Positions 43,521-54,175 of a DNA stretch of 64,000 bases are shown one piece after another. Origin of the DNA: Echinometra lucunter (taxonomy: Eukaryota > Echinodermata > Echinoidea > Camarodonta > Echinometridae); NCBI GenBank assembly GCA_029962745.1, contig JAPZVO010000059.1:61644-125643 (forward strand), read 5' to 3'. Within the stretch, counting starts at the first letter, position 1; the number at the start of each line of letters is the position of its first letter. The notes below the pieces were generated by a model, which did no database searches, had not been told where the DNA came from, and was given only the letters and a program-made list of their open reading frames with translations. Position numbers and translations under genes: made by a program.

Positions 43521-45223
43521 CACCTTGTTTGAGTCCCTTGTTTTTTTTTAGAATAAAAACTAGAAACATTGAGATTGTGTCAAAGAAGCAGTAGCCTCAA
43601 TCCCACTTTGAGTTATGAATAATTGTATCCTGAACTTTGTTGATAAAACGATAAAGCAAAAATGGTAGGTATCAATACAGGAGGAACTTATTTGGGATTC
43701 CCCATGTGTCAGCATATACTGAATCGTTGTAATACAAATATCTAGATGCCGATATGTCTGGAAATAGTATAAGTTACCTCTGAACCATACAAATACATCG
43801 TATTGTTGATATATTCATCCTTTCCTTGAGGATTAAACTTTTGTCTTCAATGGCAACTTAAGTACTTAACAAATAAAGAAGCTTATTTGGAGAAATTCAT
43901 GATTTGTAAACAGATCTGTTTACAAAATTAAGTACTCAACCTAGTGAAATTTTCACTCCCTGAAGGTATCAAGACACATGGCATGAAAAAAATTAGAATA
44001 AGATTACAAAACATATGAGAAAGTCCTTAAAATGAGCTCATTGGAAGTATGAGATGTAAAATACTGCATCTAGACTTTTTCATTGCCTGTTGCCAATAAT
44101 ATTATTACAAATTAATAAAAGCACCAAAATTAAAAAAAAAAAACAGAAGATTAACAAAACAGTCCTTTTTGCCGTATCCGATTGCTACACGAATAAGATC
44201 ACAGTGTAAAGGTACAATGTTGTACGTATTTGTATTTTAATTCTATTTTGTATTAACTGGTCCAATTTCTTCTGTTGATATTTGTACATGTATGCATGCA
44301 TCCCGTTAAATTTACAGATTTTATGGATTGATTTTCTTTTAGATCATTTGACCTTTTAGACCTTTGACCTACATACATGACCTTTGACCCTCAAATACCA
44401 GTTATGTCCCTGAAAGGCATCTACTATCCAAGTTTGGTTACAAATGGACTTATGGTTCTAAAGTTATCAACCCCAGTAGAAATATGCACGAAAATGTAAA
44501 CATTTGACCACATTTGACCTTTGACTCCCCAATAACATTGGAGTTTGTGTAAGGCATCTACCATCCAAGTTTAGTTACAAACATGTAAATAAGCGCAAAT
44601 ATAAGCATGGCCTACTTGGTTTGTAAAGCGAAATTATATCAACGTCTGCACTTTTGTACAGGGCACATGCATGTTAATACATTATAGTCTATGGGAATAT
44701 GACACATGCATATGCAAGAAGAGAAATTTATGAAATACGAGTTTTCAAGTTTGAGACATTATAACTTTAGAACGGAGAATGGTATTCCTTTCTAATTTTG
44801 AACAGATGTTTATCATATATCAAGAAAGTTTTCCGGAAGGTTTCAAGACAATTCTTAAAATCTTCCTTGATTTATGCTAAATCATGCGTTTTCCAAATTT
44901 TCAGTTTTTGGGAAAAATGTCAAAAAACACACATTTTGACTAAAATTCTAGACCGAATTACTTCAACACCACTCACAAATGGCACCAAGGTCTAGGGAAT
45001 TTAAATTTCTTTCAGATGAGACCAATTTTGTTTCAATTGGATGTTTCTATCAAATTTCATCCTGGAAAATTCAAATTCCGTCAAAATGGCGGCCATTTTG
45101 GATGCCATCTTGGATTTGGGAGCTTTTGCTCGAATTTTTTTGAGGTAGACCTCTTGAATATTGTGTGTTCTGTTTAAGCTTGAAAATGAGCATTTTCTAC
45201 TTAGTTTGTGCAGATGGTGCTGC

Positions 45224-45923
45224 TTTTGGCCATCCGCTTACTTCTTTTCTTGATCTTTCTAAAGTTTATCCATCAGTGACTCAATGTCTCTATACCGTAT
45301 GTTCCCCATTTTGCTCTTTACCTCTTTCCCCGAAGATATGTATTTTTAAAAAATATTACAAGGTCTTCTGCAATTCTGTTTCAGGAATTGCCAGTAGACT
45401 ACACTGTTTGATATTGTTCCATGATTTATTCTGCTGGGATATTCAAAGATTCTTCTGTTTTTGTTTTCCTGAGGAATTCATTCTTTGCCTTATCATGCTT
45501 ATCACGTAGCACCGTTTTCATGAGTTACAAGGCGCAAATTAAATCGAAATTGATTAACTTACTGTCTTGACGTAACTATAACATGTAATTCTTCACCTGG
45601 AGATTAAAATAATTGATTTGTATCGTCTTCAGCCAGCTTCAAGTATTCTAGGACACTTACCCCAATTGGCCTATCATGTATTTAAAAAGCCAATTCCTAT
45701 GAGGCCGTTCTTGGTAATGGGGAATGATGTTACAGGATGATCCCCGGAGGTACGGCGAGATGGAGGAGAGGGCGAGGAGGTGGGGGGGGGGGACAGGTAA
45801 TAACCCTGCGGTGATTGTCGGGGGTGGGATGTCGATGGAGATTAGGGAAAAATGTAACATCACTGGAAAATTCTTAATTTGTCAGTTATCTTGAAAAATA
45901 ATGATGATTATGCTTTCCCCCAG
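45224..45923. other. Non-coding stretch before candidate Ig-gene exon
   Basis: No supported gene. A G tract lies at about 45781-45791. It ends in the acceptor TATGCTTTCCCCCAG. Confidence 0.45.
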
Positions 45924-46022
45924 GCTTCTGGCATATTTCAGACCTGTGCGACAAGAAGTGAAGATTTTGAAGTGTTGGTAAAAGCAGAACTTCAAACTAA
46001 ATCTTTCACCTGTGATGAATGA
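45924..46022 (+). CDS. Candidate 3'-terminal exon
   Basis: After a strong pyrimidine tract and CAG, 33 codons in phase 0 read ASGIFQTCATRSEDFEVLVK, AELQTKSFTCDE and a stop. AATAAA follows at about 46063. The cysteine-bearing F-T-C ending and position just upstream of the IgSF exon suggest the last exon of an upstream IgSF copy, but the family is not proven. It could be a chance open stretch. Confidence 0.35.
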   Translation, partial: ASGIFQTCATRSEDFEVLVKAELQTKSFTCDE

Positions 46023-46679
46023 CTTTGGAGAACTGCGGCTAAAAATAGTCTGCATTCATGCTCAATAAACACATTACAAAAAGCAGGTATCCAAGAACAG
46101 TAAAAAATTTCATGTAAATATATTAACCTCGAGAAATACACAGGATAATTTAGACTCCTCGCATATCAACTTGATTGCATTTGATGCTGGATTCCTAAGT
46201 GCTACCTGGTGCAGAACATAAATTTGAAGGCAAGTTATAAGCACTGTGATCACAATTATCATCGCATATTAGTTTGAGTGTACCTTCCTGTTCGCCATCG
46301 AACGTCATCAACATGATCAAGAACCAAGCTTCAAGAGCCAAGCTTCAAGAGCCAATCATCAGGAGCCAAGCTTCACGCTTAAACCTCTCCTTTTATGTAT
46401 TTTTGTGTGTTATGTACATTTGTGTTCAGTATCAGTGTCTACAGAGTTGAAGCCACTAGAATACTGGATGAAAAATGAAATGCGGCTCTGTAGCAATCAA
46501 CGAGAACTTCCAAAATCTACAATACAAAATATGACTGCTTAGATATACACTGATTATTCGTTGTATAATCTAGGTCTAGTATACAAGACGGCAGAGTAGA
46601 ATTTAGAATTCCTTTGACAGGAACTCATAACATAGTTTTCTACATTCTCCTCTTATCCAGAGCTGCCCCCTTCTCTATA

Positions 46680-46712
46680 TATCTATCTCTCTCTCTCTCT
46701 CTCTCTCTAACT
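46680..46712 (+). repeat. CT microsatellite
   Basis: About 13 CT units, upstream of the IgSF first exon. Confidence 0.9.
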
Positions 46713-46868
46713 CTCCCTCTTCTGTTTGAGGTTTTCCTGATTTAAATCGCTCACACCTCCTGTGTAACCATTTTACTATTAGGATAATTATCTACTTTTA
46801 AGTTCCTACTTTCAACTTCCGGTGCTTTTTTTTTCTTAGTCCTAGAGTCACTTCTCACAGTGTGCAGG

Positions 46869-47441
46869 ATGTACAAAGTCAAAGGTGATCCGAGACTTTA
46901 CGCAATTGTCCTCATATTAATCATATTCATCAGATATATCAGATGCGATCCTAGCACATCACATGCTAGAGAAGGGGAGGTGGTGGGACTTAACTTCCCA
47001 TACCCATGTCATATTACCAAGATAACACTTCAGCGTGGAAGTAAGGCACCATTTTACAACTCAGCAAACCTACAATCTAATACATTGCCCCCACGGTATA
47101 AAGTAGCAAATCATTCTGACAATGATCAGAGTTGCTTCCTTCAACTAACTATCGTTCCAGTTTCAAGAAATGATGAGGGCCTCTATATTCTCTTTGTATA
47201 TAATAATAGTCAGCTGTTATCAGAATACCCAGTGGTTGAGCTGAGAGTTGATTATCCTCCTGGTGAGGCATCATGTGAATTAAGCAGTGATTATCGTAAT
47301 GATGTTGAATGGGTTTCACTGAGATGTACAGCTCCACTGGGGACTCTGTCAGGACAGATTGTATGTTATCAAGATGAAATGAGATTACCCTCACTGACTC
47401 CACCTGCAGTTGCAATTGATTCAATTCAATTGCAGCTTTGA
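46869..47441 (+). CDS. Immunoglobulin-superfamily protein, 5' exon (signal peptide, V-type Ig, start of second Ig)
   Basis: The ATG at 46869 follows a pyrimidine tract and acceptor (CTTCTCACAG at 46860), so a 5' untranslated exon probably lies upstream. Residues 10-25 (LYAIVLILIIFIRYIR) are a signal peptide. Residues 33-128 look like a V-type Ig domain: C47, hydrophobic LQLTIV, and N-D-E-G-L-Y at 101-106. The F-strand cysteine normally two residues after that Y is absent (Y-I-L), and C89 in the E strand may pair instead. A second Ig domain starts at about 133 with C136, C153 and C166. After about residue 175 the sequence loses similarity to its 2.3-kb paralogue, so the true exon end is near 47400 and the last 15 codons may be intron. 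Probably a surface receptor or secreted recognition protein. Confidence 0.65.
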   Translation: MYKVKGDPRLYAIVLILIIFIRYIRCDPSTSHAREGEVVGLNFPYPCHITKITLQRGSKAPFYNSANLQSNTLPPRYKVANHSDNDQSCFLQLTIVPVSRNDEGLYILFVYNNSQLLSEYPVVELRVDYPPGEASCELSSDYRNDVEWVSLRCTAPLGTLSGQIVCYQDEMRLPSLTPPAVAIDSIQLQL

Positions 47442-48940
47442 GGTTGATCTCATCTCCTATCGCTTAATGTACACATTTGAAATCATTCTCAATTAAGTTG
47501 CGATCGATTTGAATCAATCGCAACTCTTCATGAAACGGGGCCCAGGCTGATACTCATCATGAATATCTGGAGGGGGTGGGTTTTTGTTTTGTTTGTTTTT
47601 TTATATTTCTCAATATCTTCTATGGGATTTGGTGAGAATACCAGAACGCTCAGAACTATGGTAAACTGATGAAAATTTGAAGGTGAATCCCAATTTAGGT
47701 GTTTAAAAACTGTTTCAACATCTGTACAGTGAGGAACAAAAAAAAATTAGAGTTTCTAAAAAAAATTATTATCTATTTGACCCTGGAATTTATGTCATAG
47801 CAAAGATTAACTTATATCCTGTCTAATGCCGCCTCATTCATGACTTTGCAGCCAGGGATGACTGAGCAGCAGGCATTAAAAAAGTATTGTTAAAATCTTC
47901 TTGCATCAAGTTTGGACCGATACTACATGTATAGATCCGAGTCAAAAGCCCTTATGCATTAGTTATTTCATTTTGAAAACTATTGGCAAGCTATTTATTT
48001 TGATTGTTATGTACCTTGCGCCGAAAACATGTCAGTGTCATCTGAATTACATGCCAAAGTAATGATATTTCGTTCGTCTGATAATACAATCTTGGCTTCA
48101 GCAAAATCCATTGTTAAAGGAAAGCTCATTTATTGAGTCATTCAAAATGGACAATTTTTTGTGATGTAATCTTTTTAAGGAAGTCCTGGTATGTATTGGT
48201 AGTTATCAATTCATGTATCCTCCCCGAATTACCTAAATTCGTTATGGTAGGAACCTCTTCAGTCTTTTTTGATAATGCACTTTGCGCAAGAGAAATCGTA
48301 CAACTAGCTAATATAATGACCGGCAGGTTTTTAGGTACCGTGATACAAAAGTTATAGGACTGTTTGCAACGAATTTAGATTATCTGTGGAATAAAACAAA
48401 AGTCATGAGAAAGCTCAAATTAATTGGATCACTTCGAACAATGAATAATTGAAGCACAAAGCAGAATTCAACTATTCAAAGGATTTTCCGAGACTAGTAC
48501 ACAGGCACGTTACATATACATTCAGGGCATCAGGATTTTGACAATACTTTTGGAAAAGCCTCAGTCATCACTGCACAATTATGAATAAGGCTTAATTAAA
48601 TTAGAGTTACTTCCTTCGCATCAGGCGCGGTTCTACTTTTCTACGGTTCTACGGTTCTACGGGGGGGGGGGGGGGCAATTGCTTCTTATGCCCCCCAAAT
48701 GGACGATATAGGTGCAATTTTAATTTCATATACATGTATATTCTAATATACATTACAGTCCTCCAAGCCCCCAGATGCCCTCCCCCCCCCCCCCACAAAA
48801 AAAAAAAAAATGTTTGCTCTCGAACCATACCTGCTTATGACAAAAATGTTAAGGTCATCATGATTATAGATAATGATTTTTTTTATATATAATTTGGTGT
48901 CAAAGTTTGGTATACTTTTTTTGCACTGCACTGAGATTAA
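47442..48940. other. Non-coding stretch downstream of IgSF exon
   Basis: No further Ig exon can be read with confidence. A CGATTTGAATCAATCGCAA block followed by AAACGGGGCCC near 47505-47545 is the end of a MITE family seen at 60.35 kb. G and C tracts lie at 48661-48675 and 48782-48794. Confidence 0.45.
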
Positions 48941-48942
48941 GG

Positions 48943-49035
48943 CACAATGTATCGAGTGCAATATGAATCTGAAATTTGCACATTTTTAGGGAGTGTGCTT
49001 TGGGTGATTTTCTCACCTCGAAGTGCCTGTGGAGT
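48943..49035 (+). repeat. Dispersed 80-bp repeat, copy 1
   Basis: TGTATCGAGTGCAATATGAA through CACCTCGAAGTGCCTG. A second copy lies at 49681-49762. Confidence 0.75.
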
Positions 49036-49439
49036 GCAGACATAGTAGAATCATCAAACCTACAAAGATAATGAAAGTCATATGTTAATAAGAATGCGGC
49101 CAAGTACATACATGCCTACAATACATGGCGCAACAAGTTGTAGCCTACATTAGTGCACAACACAAATTTTGAGTCAATATTTTAGGAAACGAAAGGGAGA
49201 AATACATGTATATGTATGTTCGCAAGTTAGAACCTGTATTGATTAACAATATGCTAACGTGTTTTTTTTTTTCATGTAAAGGAGGAGATGTATACTTAGT
49301 CGAGATTTGAAAGTTCAATACATTGTGTTTTTATTTTAAATGTACCAAAGTTTTAAAGATAAATCGAGTAATAGATGTGAAGAATGTGATTTTTAAATAC
49401 GGTCTGATTTATCTTGTAACATGCCAGAATATGACATTT

Positions 49440-49860
49440 TATTTATTGAATTAACATTTAAGAATCGTACGTAAACCTCTTGTAATTGGATGTGTTTATA
49501 GAGCTCCAAACACGAGCACTGAAACATTTTTGCATGAAATAAATAAACGTTGGAATACTGTAATAAGAAATAATACAAAAGTTCATGCATATTGTCATGA
49601 CAAAACAAATTTATTTTTGGAAACTATGTCTATCTTAGGTTGTACCCTTTGATTATAAACCAACAAGAGTATCAAACACATGTATCGAGTGCGATATGAA
49701 TCTGAAATTTTCACATTTTTAGTGAGTGTGTCTGGGTAGATTTTCCCACCTCGAAGTGCCTGTTTATCTTAGCTTGTACTCTTTGATTATAAACAAACAA
49801 GAGTATCAAACACATGTGCAACTCTGATTGATTTTGTAATTGTCTTTGTAAACCACAATT
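49440..49860 (+). pseudogene. Jockey/CR1-like AP-endonuclease remnant
   Basis: From 49473 the frame reads KPLVIGCVYRAPNTSTETFL, with G-C-V-Y-R-x-P-N-T the hallmark of non-LTR endonucleases, then KVHAYCHDKTNLFLE (the G-D-F-N-x-N block, mutated). At 49785-49850 QTRVSNTCATLIDFVIVFVN is the next endonuclease block. An 80-bp insert flanked by 55-bp direct repeats (49629-49683 and 49763-49817) separates the two. The reverse transcriptase part lies 2 kb downstream. Confidence 0.8.
49629..49817 (+). repeat. 55-bp direct repeats around an 80-bp repeat copy
   Basis: The 55-bp phrase with CTTTGATTATAAAC and AACAAGAGTATCAAACACAT flanks a copy of the 80-bp repeat found at 48943. The flanking copies are inside the endonuclease remnant, so the duplication is local. 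Confidence 0.75.
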
Positions 49861-49938
49861 ACGGAAAAGATTTATTAATGATGAAAACATATTCATAAAT
49901 GAAATTTTTTCATCATTATTTAGTCTTTTCCGTAATTG
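49856..49938. repeat. Imperfect hairpin, arms about 33 bp
   Basis: CAATTACGGAAAAGATTTAT pairs with the complement of TAGTCTTTTCCGTAATTG, and TAATGATGAAAA pairs with TTTTCATCATTA. The loop is about 16 bp. Confidence 0.75.
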
Positions 49939-50009
49939 CAGTTGAATTTCAATGTTGATCTCTTTTTTTCCCCAAAAATATAGGGAATTAGTGATGAGAG
50001 ACATCAGCT

Positions 50010-50692
50010 ATGAGCAAAAACCAGAGTCAACTATCTTATCTAAACAATTACAAAATCCTCTTCTAGGAAGAGGACCTCGCATGGAAAAGTATAATGTATA
50101 ATCTTCCATCCAAAGTTCTAAGCTTTGCCGTACGTGTCTCTATAGACTGTCTTCCTGCATTCAGGAACTTACAAAGGTGGGGGGAAAAATCATCCGCAAA
50201 TTGCAAACTCTACGTTAATAAACAGACTTTCCATCATATCTTAAATGGGTGTAAAGTTATGCTAGAGCAGGGCAGATATACATGGCGACATGACAATATC
50301 CTGAACTTTATGTACCAATACCTACAGAAATCACTAACCGGAGACTACACTCTCCAAGTTGACCTTCCCGATAGAATTAACCAACCCACGATCCCACAAA
50401 ATATCCTCCCAACCCAACAACGACATGATCTAGTCCTCCATTCGACGGAAAACAAAGAAATTGTAATAGTAGAACTGACTGTCCCCTTCGAAATGAACAT
50501 GGACGCCCGACATGAGGACAAATGTAACAGATATGCGTCCCTAACCAATGACATCAGAGGCCAAGGATACTCATGTGATCTTCTTTGTGTGGAGATAGGC
50601 TGGAGGGGATATGTATCAAGAGAAAACAAGGGAAGAATCAAATCCCTACTGAAGAAAATGAAAAACATGGTAAAAATACAAAAACAGTGTTG
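50010..50692 (+). pseudogene. R2-type (RLE) endonuclease fragment of a non-LTR element
   Basis: The main frame (50094-50693, about 199 codons) has SKVLSFAVRVSIDCLPAFRN with W29, a CCHC-like C37...H47-H48...C53 group, and RHDLVLHS...VIVELTVPFE, which corresponds to the R-P-D-...-E-L-T-x-P-x-E restriction-like endonuclease core of R2/NeSL/Hero-type elements. The proline of R-P-D is H here. A short upstream frame (about 50005-50093, NPLLGRGPRMEKYNV) joins after one frameshift. Neither RT nor zinc fingers are present. Confidence 0.82.
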
Positions 50693-51950
50693 AAAAACGT
50701 AAGCAAACTAAGCGTGATGTCAAGCTACTCTTTGTATATTCCAAAGGATGAACCAACATGGATAAATCCAAAAATTCTCAACGTTCCGGTTGACTAGGTC
50801 GGACTGAACATAAGAATGTATCTTGAGCCCTATTTCGTGCTTACCGTAAAACATGATATGCAATCGTTAGCTAGGCCGAGATAGAATTATATCATCGTTA
50901 AACTTATTTTCTGATTAGAGGTATTCCAAACCATTTGTGTATTTTATGTTCGTTATTCATCTATTCTTTAGTTTTGCCCTATTCCTTTCTTATGTCGTAT
51001 AATGGTGTATATATACATAAAATTGAAGATCCATTCCATTTGATTTTTTTTTTAAATGATTAGTTCTTCAGTTTACAATGACTAGAATGGAGTAATAGCA
51101 TTTCTTCCCACATTTTAAACAATATTTATAATGAAATTGGCATTGTTTCCTGTTGTATTGTTGTGTATACATATTCCTGAAACAAATGATAGGCTAACAC
51201 TTGCTTTTGGATGTATGATGCTATGACAGACCTGTACAAGCTTATATCAGTTGTTATCATTTTCGTTGATTGTTTTTTTAATATTTCTTTTAGTTCTTTA
51301 ATGCTTTGTTTATATGTTTTTTGGTTGTTGTTTTGTTTGTACTTGTAACTATAATTTGTGACCCTGCCTCCTGCCAGTTGAGAGGAATGTTTCCTCACCT
51401 TCTGGCAGAGGACCTGGGTATATCTCACTTTGTCACATCTTTGATGTTTTATAGAAATAAAGATGAATTATATATAATAGAAAATTATGCGAAGTCGACA
51501 GGGATTGTGCCTATAAATCTAATAATGCCAAGTGGTGGTGTATCATGTCTTTATAACTGATCATGTGTAACATATATAAACCAGGCCCGGCAACCCACTG
51601 GATTAGCCGGCAGGTCATATTCGCGATTATAACATACAATGATAATTGATAATCATACAATAATGCAATACAACAATATGATATAACAATATACAGCAGT
51701 GTCGTGAAATGGGCCCCGTCTCCCATTTTAAATGTTTTATGTGAGTAGAGGTTAGGGTTTAGAGTTAGGGTTAGGTTTTAGGATATTATGTTTTAAGATT
51801 TAGGATTGGGGTTAAGGGTTAAGGTTAAGATGAGGATTAAGGTTAGCTTCATGGTATATAGCGGGGCTCGTGTCACGAGTATGCCAGATATAATACAATA
51901 TGAGTACATAACATGTGGTAACAATATGCATGCATTATTACAGATCATAT
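50693..51950. other. Non-coding stretch with telomere-like repeat
   Basis: No supported gene. 51745-51850 contains irregular TTAGGGTTTAG, TTAGGGTTAGG and GGTTAAGGTTAAG words. A GAAATGGGCCCCG word near 51704 belongs to the MITE family at 60.35 kb. Confidence 0.5.
51745..51850 (+). repeat. Degenerate TTAGGG-like tract
   Basis: About a dozen irregular TTAGGG/TTAAGG/TTAGGTT words. Too degenerate to be a functional telomere; an interstitial simple repeat. Confidence 0.65.
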
Positions 51951-51954
51951 GTAT

Positions 51955-53430
51955 TTATTACAGATCATGTGTTATGATATTGTAATTCCAATCTTTCATT
52001 CATTAAGTGTTGAATGTTTTCCAAAATTGAAGCTAAAGTTAGAGAATAAAAGTAATTTTCAGAAACCGTGGCTGACAAAAGGCTCTATGAAATCTATTAA
52101 GAAAAGAATCGAATGTATAAGAAGTTCTTGAAAAACCATTGCGATGAATAGAAGGAAAAGTACATCCAATATAAAAACAAACTGACAACTGCATTACCTA
52201 CTGCAAAATCTGAATACTACTATCTTATCTTCAACAAAATAAGGGTGACATAAAAAGAATTAGGAATAGTCTAAATAATATACTTGGTAATAACCGACAT
52301 AAAAAGTTACCTTCCCGTTATGTATCATGATAAAGTTAAACTCATTCAAAGAGATAGCAGAAAAAATTATTTATATTTCCCGAATACTGGCAAGAAAGTT
52401 ACAGAAAATATTACACCTGTAAATGTCTCATACGACTCTCTTTTTTTTTTACTGGAAATGAGTCCCAAAAATCTTTATTTTCAAAACCTACTTCAACTCA
52501 TGAAATACTGAAAATAGTTTCTTCTTTAAATGTTTCCCAATCAACTGGACCAGATGGTATAGATCCCAAAGTGATAAAGAAATCTCTATTTTGTTTTGTT
52601 GAACCAATATGCCACATATTTAATGCATCAATTCCACAGGAAATGTACCCGATAATTTAAAATTAGCAAAAATGAATTATTCTCCAAAATTCTCGAAAAA
52701 AAATTATTCAAGAACGTTTATATAGTTTTTTTTTAAGGTATAAATAATGTTTTAATTGATGCGCAATTTGGCTTTAGAAAAAAAAAAAACAATTGCATTA
52801 GCCAGTGTCTCAAACTTATGTACTCAAATACAAAATTCAATTGGAAAATGTAACTTTTGCATTGGACTTTTTTATGGACTTCTCGAAGGCATTTGACATG
52901 ACTGACCATCACATATCATTAAGAAACCTCCACATGATGCCAGAGGTGTTGCATTGAATTGGTTTGACATTATTTGAAAGGAATCATTATGTGATGTTCC
53001 ATGGTGTCAAATCTTCAATACAACATATTCATTGTGGTGTTACCCAAGGATCTATATATAATTAAATCTTCTTCTCTTCTGGAATTTCCCCCCTGTTTGC
53101 TGACGATATATGTGCAGTTATGAGTAACAAAAATGTAAAAAAAATATGCATATCTCATCAGTGAACAAGGAAATTTTTAAAGTTTCCTCCTGGTTCAAAT
53201 TTGATAAATTATCTTTGTATATATCCAGAACAGATTTTATGTATTTCAAGTGATTGTGTAGTTTATTATCGTTATAACTTTTGGGGGCCATGATTTATGA
53301 GCTTTTTGCTTTCTTGTGGTCCCAACCATTTGTTGCTTGAATGTAGATTTTCGATTTATTGATATGAACACTTCTTTTTGATACGTGTGCTTTTTATGGT
53401 AAAATCAATTGAACTGAACTGAACTGAACC
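51955..53430 (+). pseudogene. Jockey/CR1-like reverse transcriptase, heavily decayed
   Basis: Pieces in several frames read, in order, KPWLTKGSMKSIKK, SQSTGPDGIDPKVIKKSLF, DAQFGFRKK, FMDFSKAFDMTDHHI (catalytic D of motif A), NHYVMFHGVKSS and IHCGVTQGSI. These are RT motifs 0-B of Jockey/CR1-type elements. The Y-x-D-D motif is not found. The 3' end is a microsatellite of TTGAACTGAAC units near 53405-53428, typical of such elements. At least five frameshifts are needed. Confidence 0.82.
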
Positions 53431-53639
53431 AAGTGTTGCATTTTACATTTGTACATTAGAGGCAATAGAAAATTGGGCAAAGATTGAGTCATGTCTTGAC
53501 TCTTGTGCTTAGTTTTAGAATTTCTGATAAGAGGTTGATAAATACATGTATTTTTTTTTTTACAATTAACTATATTCATCTCACAATATTTGAGATTCGA
53601 ATGAATATTATCAGTACTTGTATTAAATAACACTTTCAG

Positions 53640-53947
53640 TCACAATTTTGTGTTCTGGAGTCGTATGCTTTTATCCAGGTGTATGTTCTTTGACATATGA
53701 GCAGGATGTATCAGACATATTCTGCATGTTCTGACAGCCCACCACAGGATCAATGGTCCAGCAGATTCACAGCTCACTAGACCTATAGCCCACAGGACTA
53801 ATGGTCCAGGAGGTTCACAACCCACTAGACTAACAGCACACAGGGCCAATGGTCCAAAATATTCACAGCTCACTAGACAGCTCACGGGACCAATGGTCTA
53901 GGAGATTCACAGCTCACTAGACTGACAACCCACAGGATCAATGCTGT
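53640..53947 (-). repeat. 48-bp minisatellite, diverged block
   Basis: Units of the 48-bp repeat seen at 54180 in diverged form (AGCCCACAGGACTAATGGTCC, CAGCTCACTAGAC). This block is split from the main array by the MITE at 53948. Confidence 0.8.
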
Positions 53948-54175
53948 CCTACTTTGGCAAAAAAAAGTAAGTGACAAAAGTAACATTTCCTGTAAAATAG
54001 TAAAATGTATCTGTCATTTACACTGACGTCAATGCAATACCATAATGTCTAGCCTTACATATCTCTTAGTAAGATGAGTGTTTATGCATAACAGGTGACT
54101 GGAAGAAGAATGCACTAGGTAGAATATGATTTAAATTCGGGTGATATGTCACTTGCTTCCTTGTGCCAAAGTAGG
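53948..54175. mobile_element. 228-bp MITE inside the minisatellite
   Basis: The ends CCTACTTTGGCA and TGCCAAAGTAGG are perfect inverted repeats, extended inward by AGTAAGTGAC against GTCACTTGCTT. It interrupts the 48-bp array. No ORF and no clear target duplication. Confidence 0.75.

Larger units (their letters stand above)
42157..45223. repeat. Large inverted repeat, arms about 880 bp
   Basis: The left arm (about 42157-43040) and right arm (about 44345-45223) are inverted complements with few mismatches. Paired words include AGTAGAAAATGCTCATTTTC, TTTCATAAATTTCTCTTCTTGCA (truncated here) and CCATAGACTATAATGTATTA. The spacer of about 1.3 kb includes further tandem units and a truncated TIR sequence at 43289. 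The arms carry AAAATGGC-GCCATTTT palindromes. It could be a foldback element or a palindromic segmental duplication. Confidence 0.88.
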
